Shown piece by piece: positions 1 through 5,788 of a stretch of 5,937 nt of DNA. Source of the stretch: Methanobacteriota archaeon. GTDB taxonomy: Archaea > Thermoplasmatota > Poseidoniia > MGIII > CG-Epi1. The notes below the pieces were generated by a model. That model was not told the origin of the DNA and did not search any database. It saw only the letters and a program-made list of their open reading frames with translations. The first letter of the stretch is position 1; every line of letters starts with the position of its first letter. The stretch is taken from positions 1 through 5,937 of the forward strand of contig JAAZXP010000054.1 of assembly GCA_014240055.1 (NCBI GenBank). Reading direction: 5' to 3'. A program made the position numbers and the translations under genes.

Positions 1-236
1 ATATTTAGACAATCGACAAATTCACCGTAAGCTACTATGGAATCATTATTTGTATCGCATTCAACAAAGTCGCGATAAAAGGTCCATTGTTCGGTGGGCC
101 TCTCTTCTGTTTCATCTATCTGACTATTATCTTCATCTTCTACAGGATCGCTTGTGATCTCTATTTCTTCAGGTTCGACACATCCTGTAAATGGCACCAA
201 AAGCAAACAAATTACCAACAAACATGCTTTGTTCAT
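1..236 (-). CDS. EF-hand lipoprotein, N-terminal part (runs off left edge)
   Basis: The frame opens with ATG at 236 and stays open to the window edge, giving 78 residues with no stop. It begins with a short Lys-containing n-region and a hydrophobic core (residues 4-16, rich in Leu/Val/Ile), ending in a lipobox-like F-T-G-C with the candidate lipidated cysteine at residue 19. An acidic, low-complexity linker follows (residues 21-48, mostly Glu, Asp, Thr, Ser), as expected just outside the membrane. Residues 61-72 fit an EF-hand calcium loop: D61, N63, D65, I/V at 67-68 and E72, with Ser replacing the usual Gly at loop position 6. Cysteines at 60 and 76 flank the loop and could pair. I infer a membrane-anchored, calcium-binding, surface-exposed protein; its specific role is unknown because the rest is missing. 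No Shine-Dalgarno is visible, so a leaderless transcript is likely. The gene is too short here for a length comparison. Confidence 0.72.
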   Translation of the reverse strand, partial: MNKACLLVICLLLVPFTGCVEPEEIEITSDPVEDEDNSQIDETEERPTEQWTFYRDFVECDTNNDSIVAYGEFVDCLN

Positions 237-254
237 AGCGCGATATTGATTGTG

Positions 255-263
255 TAGTATAAG
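255..263 (-). promoter_or_regulatory. Candidate archaeal TATA box for the lipoprotein gene
   Basis: On the minus strand the 37-base gap between the methyltransferase stop and the lipoprotein ATG contains CTTATACTA. Its TATA-like core lies about 20-26 bases upstream of the ATG. Archaeal TATA boxes sit about 25 bases before the transcription start, so transcription would begin at or next to the ATG. This agrees with the lack of a Shine-Dalgarno there. It is a single unaided motif match in AT-rich DNA. Confidence 0.38.
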
Positions 264-273
264 AAGTAGATAG

Positions 274-1095
274 TTATTCAGGTTTTTTCAGCAAATATCG
301 ATAATAGTGCAAAGTTCCGGCCTTAAACGCTTCATAAACGGGCGTACCTTCAACTCCAGCAAAGGTTTCGAAGCTTTTCCGCATAGTTCTAGGTACTTTT
401 TCACCAATTGCTTTGGTTTTAGCGTCATTTATGTCATTTAATGCCCTCAGAACTTCTTTTGTAATATCTTTTTTCGATATTATTTTTAATTTTGCACCTT
501 CAAAGAAGGAATTTACTGATTTTATTGTTGGTTTATCTCTAAAATCAGTCCAACAAAAAAATCCACCTGGTTTCAAAACTCGATATACTTCGTTAACAAA
601 TTTTTCCATATTTCCATAACAATGTGAAGATTCAACATTGTATACAACATCAAAACTAGAATCAGGCATAGATAATGATTCAGCATTTTCTTCTTTGAAA
701 GATAGGTTTTTTTGTGATGCATACCACTTGTTTGCAAGTTCAACAGCACTCTTTGAGAAATCAACAGCTACCAAAGATTTAGGTTTTGCATATTTTGCAA
801 TCCATGAAGCCCCTCCTCCTCTGCCTGATCCAACTTCTAAGACGTCTTTATTTGATAAATCAACATCTCTAATATTTTGGTGGTATAGTTGAATGAATAA
901 TCGATACGCTTCATCTTCCTCATCTAATTCAGGGCCATCATCGTCAATAAAACCATAATTCATAAAACGGAAATCTGAACGGCCATGGGCTTTTGCTAGT
1001 CTCTGATACCACCATTTCCACATCCAGTTTCTTGTTCTTCCTGGTGAAATCCGTAGTAGAGTTGCGAAAATTCGAGCCGGTATTCCCATTGCCAT
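274..1095 (-). CDS. Class I SAM-dependent methyltransferase, phthiotriol dimycocerosate methyltransferase-like
   Basis: This 273-residue protein has a Rossmann-fold methyltransferase core. Motif I is V-L-E-V-G-S-G-R-G-G-G (residues 85-95), the SAM-binding glycine loop. V-D-F-S (111-114) carries the acidic residue that usually contacts the SAM ribose. E-N-A-E-S-L (136-141) and S-F-D-V-V-Y-N-V-E-S-S-H-C-Y (147-160) cover the adenine site and motif IV, and R-V-L-K-P-G-G (172-178) is the post-motif strand. The W-K-W-W-Y segment (26-30), the L-Y-H-Q motif (70-73), N-V-E-S-S-H-C-Y and the F-A-G-V-E-G-T (245-251) to Y-Y-R-Y tail together resemble, from memory, the mycobacterial phthiotriol/phenolphthiotriol dimycocerosate O-methyltransferase family. 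That suggests a lipid-like or isoprenoid hydroxyl acceptor, but the real substrate is not readable. The hydrophobic, basic N-terminus (residues 4-30) could sit on a membrane surface. The start at 1095 lies 7 bases after the natural end of the transketolase reading frame (TAG at 1103), with a weak AGGT upstream, so the two are probably co-transcribed. A second ATG two codons in is a minor alternative start. Confidence 0.85.
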   Translation of the reverse strand: MAMGIPARIFATLLRISPGRTRNWMWKWWYQRLAKAHGRSDFRFMNYGFIDDDGPELDEEDEAYRLFIQLYHQNIRDVDLSNKDVLEVGSGRGGGASWIAKYAKPKSLVAVDFSKSAVELANKWYASQKNLSFKEENAESLSMPDSSFDVVYNVESSHCYGNMEKFVNEVYRVLKPGGFFCWTDFRDKPTIKSVNSFFEGAKLKIISKKDITKEVLRALNDINDAKTKAIGEKVPRTMRKSFETFAGVEGTPVYEAFKAGTLHYYRYLLKKPE

Positions 1096-1102
1096 ATTTT
1101 AC

Positions 1103-1219
1103 CTACAATAAATTAGACAATTTTTCTTTAAGATTTTCTACGCCAAGACCTTGATGAAGAATTTGTTCTTCTTGTCCACAGTTTCCTGGTCTTGTAGTTC
1201 CCATGTAATCATAGTGTGG
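1103..1219 (-). pseudogene. Severed C-terminal tail of the transketolase, in frame behind a TAA
   Basis: Directly after the TAA at 1220-1222 the same frame continues for 38 sense codons to a TAG at 1103-1105. The translation starts P-H-Y-D-Y-M-G-T-T-R-P-G-N-C-G and includes H-Q-G-L-G. This looks like the normal end of a transketolase C-terminal domain, where a Gly-rich turn precedes a final Q-G-L/helix element. With these codons the protein would be about 630 residues, close to the family's usual 620-670. The stop would replace one residue, for example Lys, Glu or Gln by a single base change. The next gene begins 7 bases after the TAG, which is operon-like spacing and supports 1103 as the ancestral end. 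No independent start or ribosome site is seen, so this is not a separate gene. Confidence 0.75.
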
Positions 1220-2995
1220 TTATAATCCTCTTTCGAGTAACCAAGTTCCGAATCTAATTCCCAATCCAGTTCTTGAATTCAAACTTTCAATAACCAAAAC
1301 AAAAGGAGACTTTCCTATTTTTGCCATAACTTCTTCATCTACAGAATTCAAAGTTGGCTTATTTATCAAACCAATATTGATTCCTTTTTCTCTATATTCT
1401 TCGACAACATGCAAACATCGGTGGAGCATATCACCGTAAGAGACAATCCAGCCAGCATCTCCCTCTCGAATTATTTCATCGGTTCCAGGAATAAATTCAT
1501 ATCCTTTACCATAAAATGACTCTCCATTTTGATCTAAAATTAGTGGTGTTTTAGACCTATTGGAAAATATAAATCGAAGTCCATGGTCGTGAAAAACTCT
1601 CTTTACAACAGAATCCATTTGGTTTACATCAGCAGGAAAATACAATCCAGTTGAGCTTCCTTCTTCAACATAATTATCGGCAAAGAAGTTATTCAATCCA
1701 AAATGGCAGGTGTTATCAGACATATGATCAACACCAGCGTGCGAAAAGTGAGCAAGCACATTTGATTCATTTAATCTAGACATAGTAATTTCTGAAATTA
1801 CCATTTCCATAAATGCTGAGAAAGTTGCAAATATTCCTAAATTACCTTCTTTAGAACCGAAACCGGCTGCTGCAAGATAGTTTCCTCTTTCATGAATTCC
1901 AGCACTTGTAAAACATTCAGGGAATTCCTTTCGTACTGCTGTAAGTCCAACCGAGCCTTCTAGATCAGAATCAAAAGCATGAACACCCTTACGTTCTTCT
2001 TCAGACATATCTTTCAAAATACTTGTTATTGAAGTTCCAAATTGTTTTCGACAAGCATCCTTCTCTCCACTTCCTTTAAACTCCATAACTGAAGCATTTT
2101 CTTGGCTGGATGCAACTTCTTCTAATAATTCGACAGCTTTTGTTTCATTTCGTTCTTTAAGATATTTAATTCCTACATCAAAAGGAATAACATCATGAAG
2201 CTGGCATTCACCTTCTAAATCAGGAATTCCAGGCCCCATAACTCTCTTACAAACGATTGCAACAGGTCCTGTAATTTTCAAGGATTTTACTATTGTTTTG
2301 TAAAGTTCTTCATAATTCTCACCATCGCAAGTGAAAACATTGAAACCTTGACCTTCAAGAGTTTTAGCAACATCAAATCCAGCCATATAGCTATTCGGAT
2401 TTCCTGCAATCGTAACATTATTATCGTCTATAATCCATTTAACATTCAAATTATTTGCAACGGCCAATCTTGCAGCTTCAGCATTATTTCCTTCCATTTG
2501 GGCGCCATCAGATCCATACATGACAACAGCTTGGCCGGGATATGCCATTGCAACGCCGTTAACGTGCCCTGCAGCATGCCCTAACCTTCCTGTAGAGAAA
2601 TCAATACAGTCCAGTAATTCAGGCTCAGGATGTCCTGCTAAACCAGATCCGTATTCGCGATAATGTAATAATTTTTCAGAATCCATTTTCCCTCTCAAAA
2701 CGCCTCTAACATATTGGAGTGCAGATCGGTGTCCCGCTTCATCAAAAAATTCATCGTGTATTTGGGCTCCGCCATTACGTAAAAAATCAACAATCAATGC
2801 TTCAGGTACAATATCGTAAGGGCCTCCAGTGTGTCCGCCAAGTCCTTTTGCTCTTGCAAAAGCAGTAGTTGCAATTACAGCATTTCGTGTAATTTCAATA
2901 TTATTATTGAGAATTTTAAGCTCATCACTAGTTAATTCATTATCTATTGACAGCTTCAAATCTACGTATTGACTAAAATCAATTGGAAAATCCAT
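1220..2995 (-). CDS. Transketolase, single chain, ended early by an in-frame TAA
   Basis: This is a thiamine-diphosphate enzyme expected to move two-carbon ketol units between sugar phosphates in the non-oxidative pentose phosphate pathway, in the cytoplasm. The N-terminal cofactor domain has G-H-T-G-G-P (54-59, with a conserved His) and a diphosphate/metal motif G-S-D-G (161-164), followed by M-E-G-N (167-170) and D-D-N-N-V (190-194). Ser stands where the first Gly of the classic G-D-G normally is. The pyrimidine-binding domain carries G-I-H-E-R (366-370), where E369 matches the catalytic Glu, and a His-rich loop (416-431) like the family's substrate loop. The C-terminal domain follows from about residue 505, with L-I-N-K-P-T-L-N (543-550). 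All three domains are in one chain, unlike the split transketolases of many archaea. Translation as read stops at residue 591, while homology-like coding continues in frame to 1103. The start at 2995 is forced by a TAA three codons upstream; an AAGG lies a few bases before it. A related sugar-ketol enzyme is possible, since substrate residues cannot be settled by eye. Confidence 0.85.
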   Translation of the reverse strand: MDFPIDFSQYVDLKLSIDNELTSDELKILNNNIEITRNAVIATTAFARAKGLGGHTGGPYDIVPEALIVDFLRNGGAQIHDEFFDEAGHRSALQYVRGVLRGKMDSEKLLHYREYGSGLAGHPEPELLDCIDFSTGRLGHAAGHVNGVAMAYPGQAVVMYGSDGAQMEGNNAEAARLAVANNLNVKWIIDDNNVTIAGNPNSYMAGFDVAKTLEGQGFNVFTCDGENYEELYKTIVKSLKITGPVAIVCKRVMGPGIPDLEGECQLHDVIPFDVGIKYLKERNETKAVELLEEVASSQENASVMEFKGSGEKDACRKQFGTSITSILKDMSEEERKGVHAFDSDLEGSVGLTAVRKEFPECFTSAGIHERGNYLAAAGFGSKEGNLGIFATFSAFMEMVISEITMSRLNESNVLAHFSHAGVDHMSDNTCHFGLNNFFADNYVEEGSSTGLYFPADVNQMDSVVKRVFHDHGLRFIFSNRSKTPLILDQNGESFYGKGYEFIPGTDEIIREGDAGWIVSYGDMLHRCLHVVEEYREKGINIGLINKPTLNSVDEEVMAKIGKSPFVLVIESLNSRTGLGIRFGTWLLERGL

Positions 2996-3017
2996 ATGGC
3001 CTTATTCAGAAAGAGAC

Positions 3018-3023
3018 CTTAAA
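3018..3023 (-). promoter_or_regulatory. Weak candidate TATA element before transketolase
   Basis: The 40-base gap between L30e and transketolase contains TTTAAG on the minus strand, 23-28 bases before the transketolase ATG. That is the right distance for an archaeal TATA box serving a leaderless or nearly leaderless start. Transketolase is metabolically unrelated to the upstream operon, so its own promoter would make sense. The motif is short and degenerate, and readthrough from the rpo-L30e operon is equally possible. Confidence 0.22.
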
Positions 3024-3035
3024 CGTTCGGGTTGA

Positions 3036-3323
3036 TTAATCAGTTTTCAATGTAAGTACATCTGACTTGCCACCATCTATAATGGTAACAGTAGATACTG
3101 GGAAAGGTCTACCACAAGCTGCTCCTAGAACTGCATTATTTTCTTTGAAACTATGTACAGGAACATCACTTTCTCTTGCTGCATTAGCTGAATCTTCAGG
3201 GCAGTTTGAAGATAAAATTATAAGCTTTGCAGAACCTGCATTGATAGCTTTCTGAGATTCGTTTATACCCATACAAACTTTTCCAGTTTCAATTGCTAAT
3301 CTTAGTGATTTGTTTAGATCCAT
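3036..3323 (-). CDS. rpl30e: 50S ribosomal protein L30e (eL30)
   Basis: At 95 residues this matches the usual size (about 95-110) of archaeal eL30, a large-subunit ribosomal protein of the L7Ae/L30e/S12e/Gadd45 RNA-binding superfamily. The family pattern is clear: an N-terminal helix, then G-K-V-C-M-G (14-19), a central strand K-L-I-I-L-S-S-N-C (33-41) followed by an A-rich helix, a V-P-V-H strand (54-57), and the C-terminal signature L-G-A-A-C-G-R-P-F-P-V-S (66-77) leading to an I-I-D-G-G-K-S-D-V-L ending. The ATG directly abuts the TAG of RpoA'', and a GGGAGG lies 7 bases before it, so translation is probably coupled. L30e after rpoA2 is the standard archaeal arrangement. A stand-alone L7Ae is less likely because the L30e-type C-terminal signature is present. 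Confidence 0.93.
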   Translation of the reverse strand: MDLNKSLRLAIETGKVCMGINESQKAINAGSAKLIILSSNCPEDSANAARESDVPVHSFKENNAVLGAACGRPFPVSTVTIIDGGKSDVLTLKTD

Positions 3324-5609
3324 CTATTTTCCTCCCTTGCCTTTCTTTTTAGGTTTATAGATTGCACTAACTGCACCAGTACCTAAGTGAACAGGCTGTC
3401 CAACAATAATATTCTCAGCAACACCAGTCAAAACATCAGATTCTCCAGTTAGACCTGCTTGTAGCAAGTGAGTAGAAGTAATTTCGAAAGCTGCCCTAGC
3501 CAAAACAGAAACCTTTGCTCCTGAAATACCGTGTCTACCAATAGCTTGTATTGCTCCAGTATTAGTCATAACATCAGCAACTAACAGATTGTGTCTGTGA
3601 TCTACCAAAAGACCTTGTTCTGATAATGTTTTATGAAGTTCATCAACAATTGAAATTCTAGCAGCTTCTATACCAAGAACTTCAGCTACTTCATGTAATG
3701 AATTAGTGCTAGTTCTCACAGGATCAACACCAGGTACTTCTAAGATTGCTTTCAAGTCAGAGCCTTCAGTGAAAATAACGTATTCATTACCTTCTTTTCG
3801 TACAATTGCTCTTTGAATATCTCCGATACCATCAACCATCAAATGGCTAACTTTATCTTCAATTAAATACAGTTTTTTGAAAGAAACTTCTTCTTCTTCA
3901 AGTATGATAACTCCGCTTTCAATAGTAAATTTGGATTTTAGTCGCCCTCTTTTCTTAATTCTGGCAGCAAGTTCTTCTATTGGAAGACCTCGTTCTTTCA
4001 AAATTTTCTTATCAGGTTCTACCAATACTCTTAGATTAGTAATATCGGTGTTAATCTTTGCCAATTGACTAACTGATTTTGCTTCAATTTGACTTGCAAT
4101 TTCCAATGCAGTTTTTTCACTTTTAGAGACATCAGGTTCCAAATAAACTTCCATAATTGGTGTTTTTGGAATTCTTCTTGCATCTACAATTTCAATTAAA
4201 CGTGGCAATCCTAGAGTAACGTTCATTTCCGCAACACCGGCGTAGTGGAAAGTACGCATAGTCATCTGAGTTCCAGGCTCTCCAATTGACTGCGCAGCTA
4301 TCACTCCAACAGCTTCCGTAGCATCAATCTCATTTTGATTATATTGAATAATAGATCCGTCAATAATTGTTTCCATATCTTTAGGTTTCAAAGAATGCTC
4401 AATACTTTTTTCAGCAATAAGTCTAGTAATAGACTGAGGTAATTTTTCTCCTCTTTTTTCAACTATATCTTTTATTTTGGTTTCAGTACTAACAATTTCG
4501 GTATAACGATCAGCAATCTCTTGGATTCCAGTTTTTGTTAGTTTACTAGTTTCAGCTTCTCTAGCTAATTCTTCAAGATAAACGGCAGGAAGTTCACTTC
4601 CAATTTTCAATGCAGATTTACGGTGTTTGTTTACCGTTTTAATGATTGCTCCGTCGTCTTTATCTTTAGAATCTTTCTTAGCTTTAGCTTTTTGAGGAAC
4701 AGGTACTTGTAATTCAATAGCGGCAGCCTCAGCAGCTGCATCTCTGAATTTAGCTATCTTTGAAGCTGGACCTCCGGCATTCCTTAGTTCGTTATCAGTT
4801 GCAATAACTACCTGTGAAGCCTTGAAAATACCATACTTGTACAAACTTCGAGATACTTTATCACTTAATCCCATTTCTTTGTACATTTTGACTGCAATGA
4901 GTCTTTCTTCTTCAAATCGTAAACGTTCGCGATCCAAGTCTAAAGCATCTTCAACTTGAGTATAGTTTCTTGCAGATTTTACCTGAGTTCCATCCATCTT
5001 GCGGAATTCTTCAAGTCTAATAGTTCTAGGTAATTCAATTAATTGTTCAATTCTTAAAAAAGTTACATAAGGTTCTTCAGTATGTGCTGGTAACAATAAT
5101 TTTTCTTCTTCAGGTACACCAGGTCTATCAAAAGATAGAACTTCACTAACCACAGATTGGTAACAGATCCCCCTTGTTTTCAAATAGACATAACCATTGA
5201 AAGGATATCTGAATTGTTTAGAATTTATAGGAAAAGCTACTCCTAATAGTACTTGACCTTTTTTAGAGATATGTGAAGCAACACCATCGATGGTGTATCC
5301 TTCTGGTAAAGACCATATAACTCCTAATTTCTTTTCAACTCTTCTGAGAGCTTGATCTGCAGTAATAGGTCCGTCACTAACATCACCTTCTTCGATTGCT
5401 TTGAGAACAATATCTTCTCTGTCAAGTATGGTATTCTTAGAGACGTCAATTAATTGTAGAATTTCTTTATAGTGAAAATCCTTTTTCAAGGTTTTTAGAT
5501 CACTTTTCTTTAAAGTACCCAAAAGGTAACCTAAATCCACAACCTTCTCAGCCAAATTCGGCGATAGTCCACGTCTTTCTAGGGCCCTAATTGTATCTAA
5601 TCTTGCCAT
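3324..5609 (-). CDS. rpoA2: DNA-directed RNA polymerase subunit A'' with a large N-terminal extension
   Basis: The C-terminal half (about residues 375-755) is a typical A'' subunit, the second part of the archaeal largest subunit equivalent to the end of Rpb1/beta'. It contains the trigger-loop region: V-G-V-I-A-A-Q-S-I-G-E-P-G-T-Q-M-T (434-450), M-R-T-F-H-Y-A-G-V-A (451-460) and L-P-R-L-I-E-I-V-D-A-R (468-478). The end carries R-H-N-L-L-V-A-D-V-M-T (672-682), the G-R-H-G-I-S-G-A-K-V-S-V-L-A-R-A-A-F-E region (691-709) and a Lys/Gly-rich tail. Stand-alone A'' proteins are about 380-400 residues; this one is 761. The extra 370 residues hold two helix-hairpin-helix-like segments (about 8-45 and 243-280), a beta-rich middle (about 95-205) and a Lys/Asp linker (304-319). 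Core and extension are one continuous frame, so the start at 5609 is well placed: the ATG overlaps the A' TAA (TAATG) with AGGAG 7 bases upstream. It assembles with A' and the other subunits at the active centre. Confidence 0.96.
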   Translation of the reverse strand: MARLDTIRALERRGLSPNLAEKVVDLGYLLGTLKKSDLKTLKKDFHYKEILQLIDVSKNTILDREDIVLKAIEEGDVSDGPITADQALRRVEKKLGVIWSLPEGYTIDGVASHISKKGQVLLGVAFPINSKQFRYPFNGYVYLKTRGICYQSVVSEVLSFDRPGVPEEEKLLLPAHTEEPYVTFLRIEQLIELPRTIRLEEFRKMDGTQVKSARNYTQVEDALDLDRERLRFEEERLIAVKMYKEMGLSDKVSRSLYKYGIFKASQVVIATDNELRNAGGPASKIAKFRDAAAEAAAIELQVPVPQKAKAKKDSKDKDDGAIIKTVNKHRKSALKIGSELPAVYLEELAREAETSKLTKTGIQEIADRYTEIVSTETKIKDIVEKRGEKLPQSITRLIAEKSIEHSLKPKDMETIIDGSIIQYNQNEIDATEAVGVIAAQSIGEPGTQMTMRTFHYAGVAEMNVTLGLPRLIEIVDARRIPKTPIMEVYLEPDVSKSEKTALEIASQIEAKSVSQLAKINTDITNLRVLVEPDKKILKERGLPIEELAARIKKRGRLKSKFTIESGVIILEEEEVSFKKLYLIEDKVSHLMVDGIGDIQRAIVRKEGNEYVIFTEGSDLKAILEVPGVDPVRTSTNSLHEVAEVLGIEAARISIVDELHKTLSEQGLLVDHRHNLLVADVMTNTGAIQAIGRHGISGAKVSVLARAAFEITSTHLLQAGLTGESDVLTGVAENIIVGQPVHLGTGAVSAIYKPKKKGKGGK
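3331..3336 (-). promoter_or_regulatory. Shine-Dalgarno for L30e inside rpoA2
   Basis: GGGAGG on the minus strand lies in the last codons of rpoA2, 7 bases before the L30e ATG. Its strength and spacing fix the L30e start and suggest coupled translation of the two genes. Confidence 0.7.
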
Positions 5610-5788
5610 TATTTCTCTCCTCTCTTTAGTTTACCAATAAGTCCATCAATATCGATTGCACTTCCAAATTTACTTCTGGTAGGGTCAATTGAATCTTCAC
5701 CATATTTGAATTGAACAACAGTATTTGCAGTATTACGAACTGTACCGTCATATTTCACTCTAAGATCTTCCAAAGCATTGACTAAACG
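5609..5788 (-). CDS. rpoA1: DNA-directed RNA polymerase subunit A', C-terminal tail only (frame broken upstream)
   Basis: The last 59 residues of the archaeal largest-subunit N-terminal part are clear: R-L-V-N-A-L-E-D-L, then K-Y-D-G-T-V-R-N-T, then V-Q-F-K-Y-G-E-D-S-I-D-P-T. This is the highly conserved end of A' just before the archaeal A'/A'' split. The frame can be extended to an ATG at 5863, but the 25 residues so added do not resemble A', in which this point is preceded by a well-conserved R-T-S-Q-S-G-Y-M-Q-R run. The ATG at 5863 is therefore not a real gene start, and the supported coding part ends near 5788. The stop overlaps the rpoA2 ATG by one base. The intact gene should be about 880 residues, so over nine tenths is absent or displaced. 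AGGAG at 5617-5621, within this tail, serves rpoA2. Confidence 0.85.
   Translation of the reverse strand, partial: RLVNALEDLRVKYDGTVRNTANTVVQFKYGEDSIDPTRSKFGSAIDIDGLIGKLKRGEK
5615..5621 (-). promoter_or_regulatory. Shine-Dalgarno for rpoA2 inside rpoA1
   Basis: AGGAGAG on the minus strand lies in the last codons of rpoA1, with the AGGAG core 7 bases before the rpoA2 ATG. It supports 5609 as the true start of the extended A'' rather than a start nearer the conserved core. Confidence 0.65.

Noticed and set aside
237..273. Terminator after the methyltransferase gene
   Set aside because: There is no convincing stem-loop and only a modest pyrimidine-rich run on the minus strand, too weak to call.
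413..892. Plus-strand open frames (413-619, 638-892) and a second minus frame (573-764) inside the methyltransferase gene
   Set aside because: They lie within a gene with clear motifs, have no ribosome site or family resemblance, and are frame shadows of AT-rich coding DNA.
1220..1222. Pyrrolysine or genetic-code reassignment explaining the transketolase stop
   Set aside because: Pyrrolysine uses TAG, not TAA, and TAA is the ordinary stop of three other genes in this window.
2348..2584. Plus-strand open frame opposite transketolase
   Set aside because: It is antisense to the conserved cofactor domain and its translation is unlike any recognisable protein.
3067..4068. Plus-strand open frames opposite L30e (3067-3255) and RpoA'' (3877-4068)
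   Set aside because: Both are antisense to highly conserved genes and lack start signals; they are shadows.
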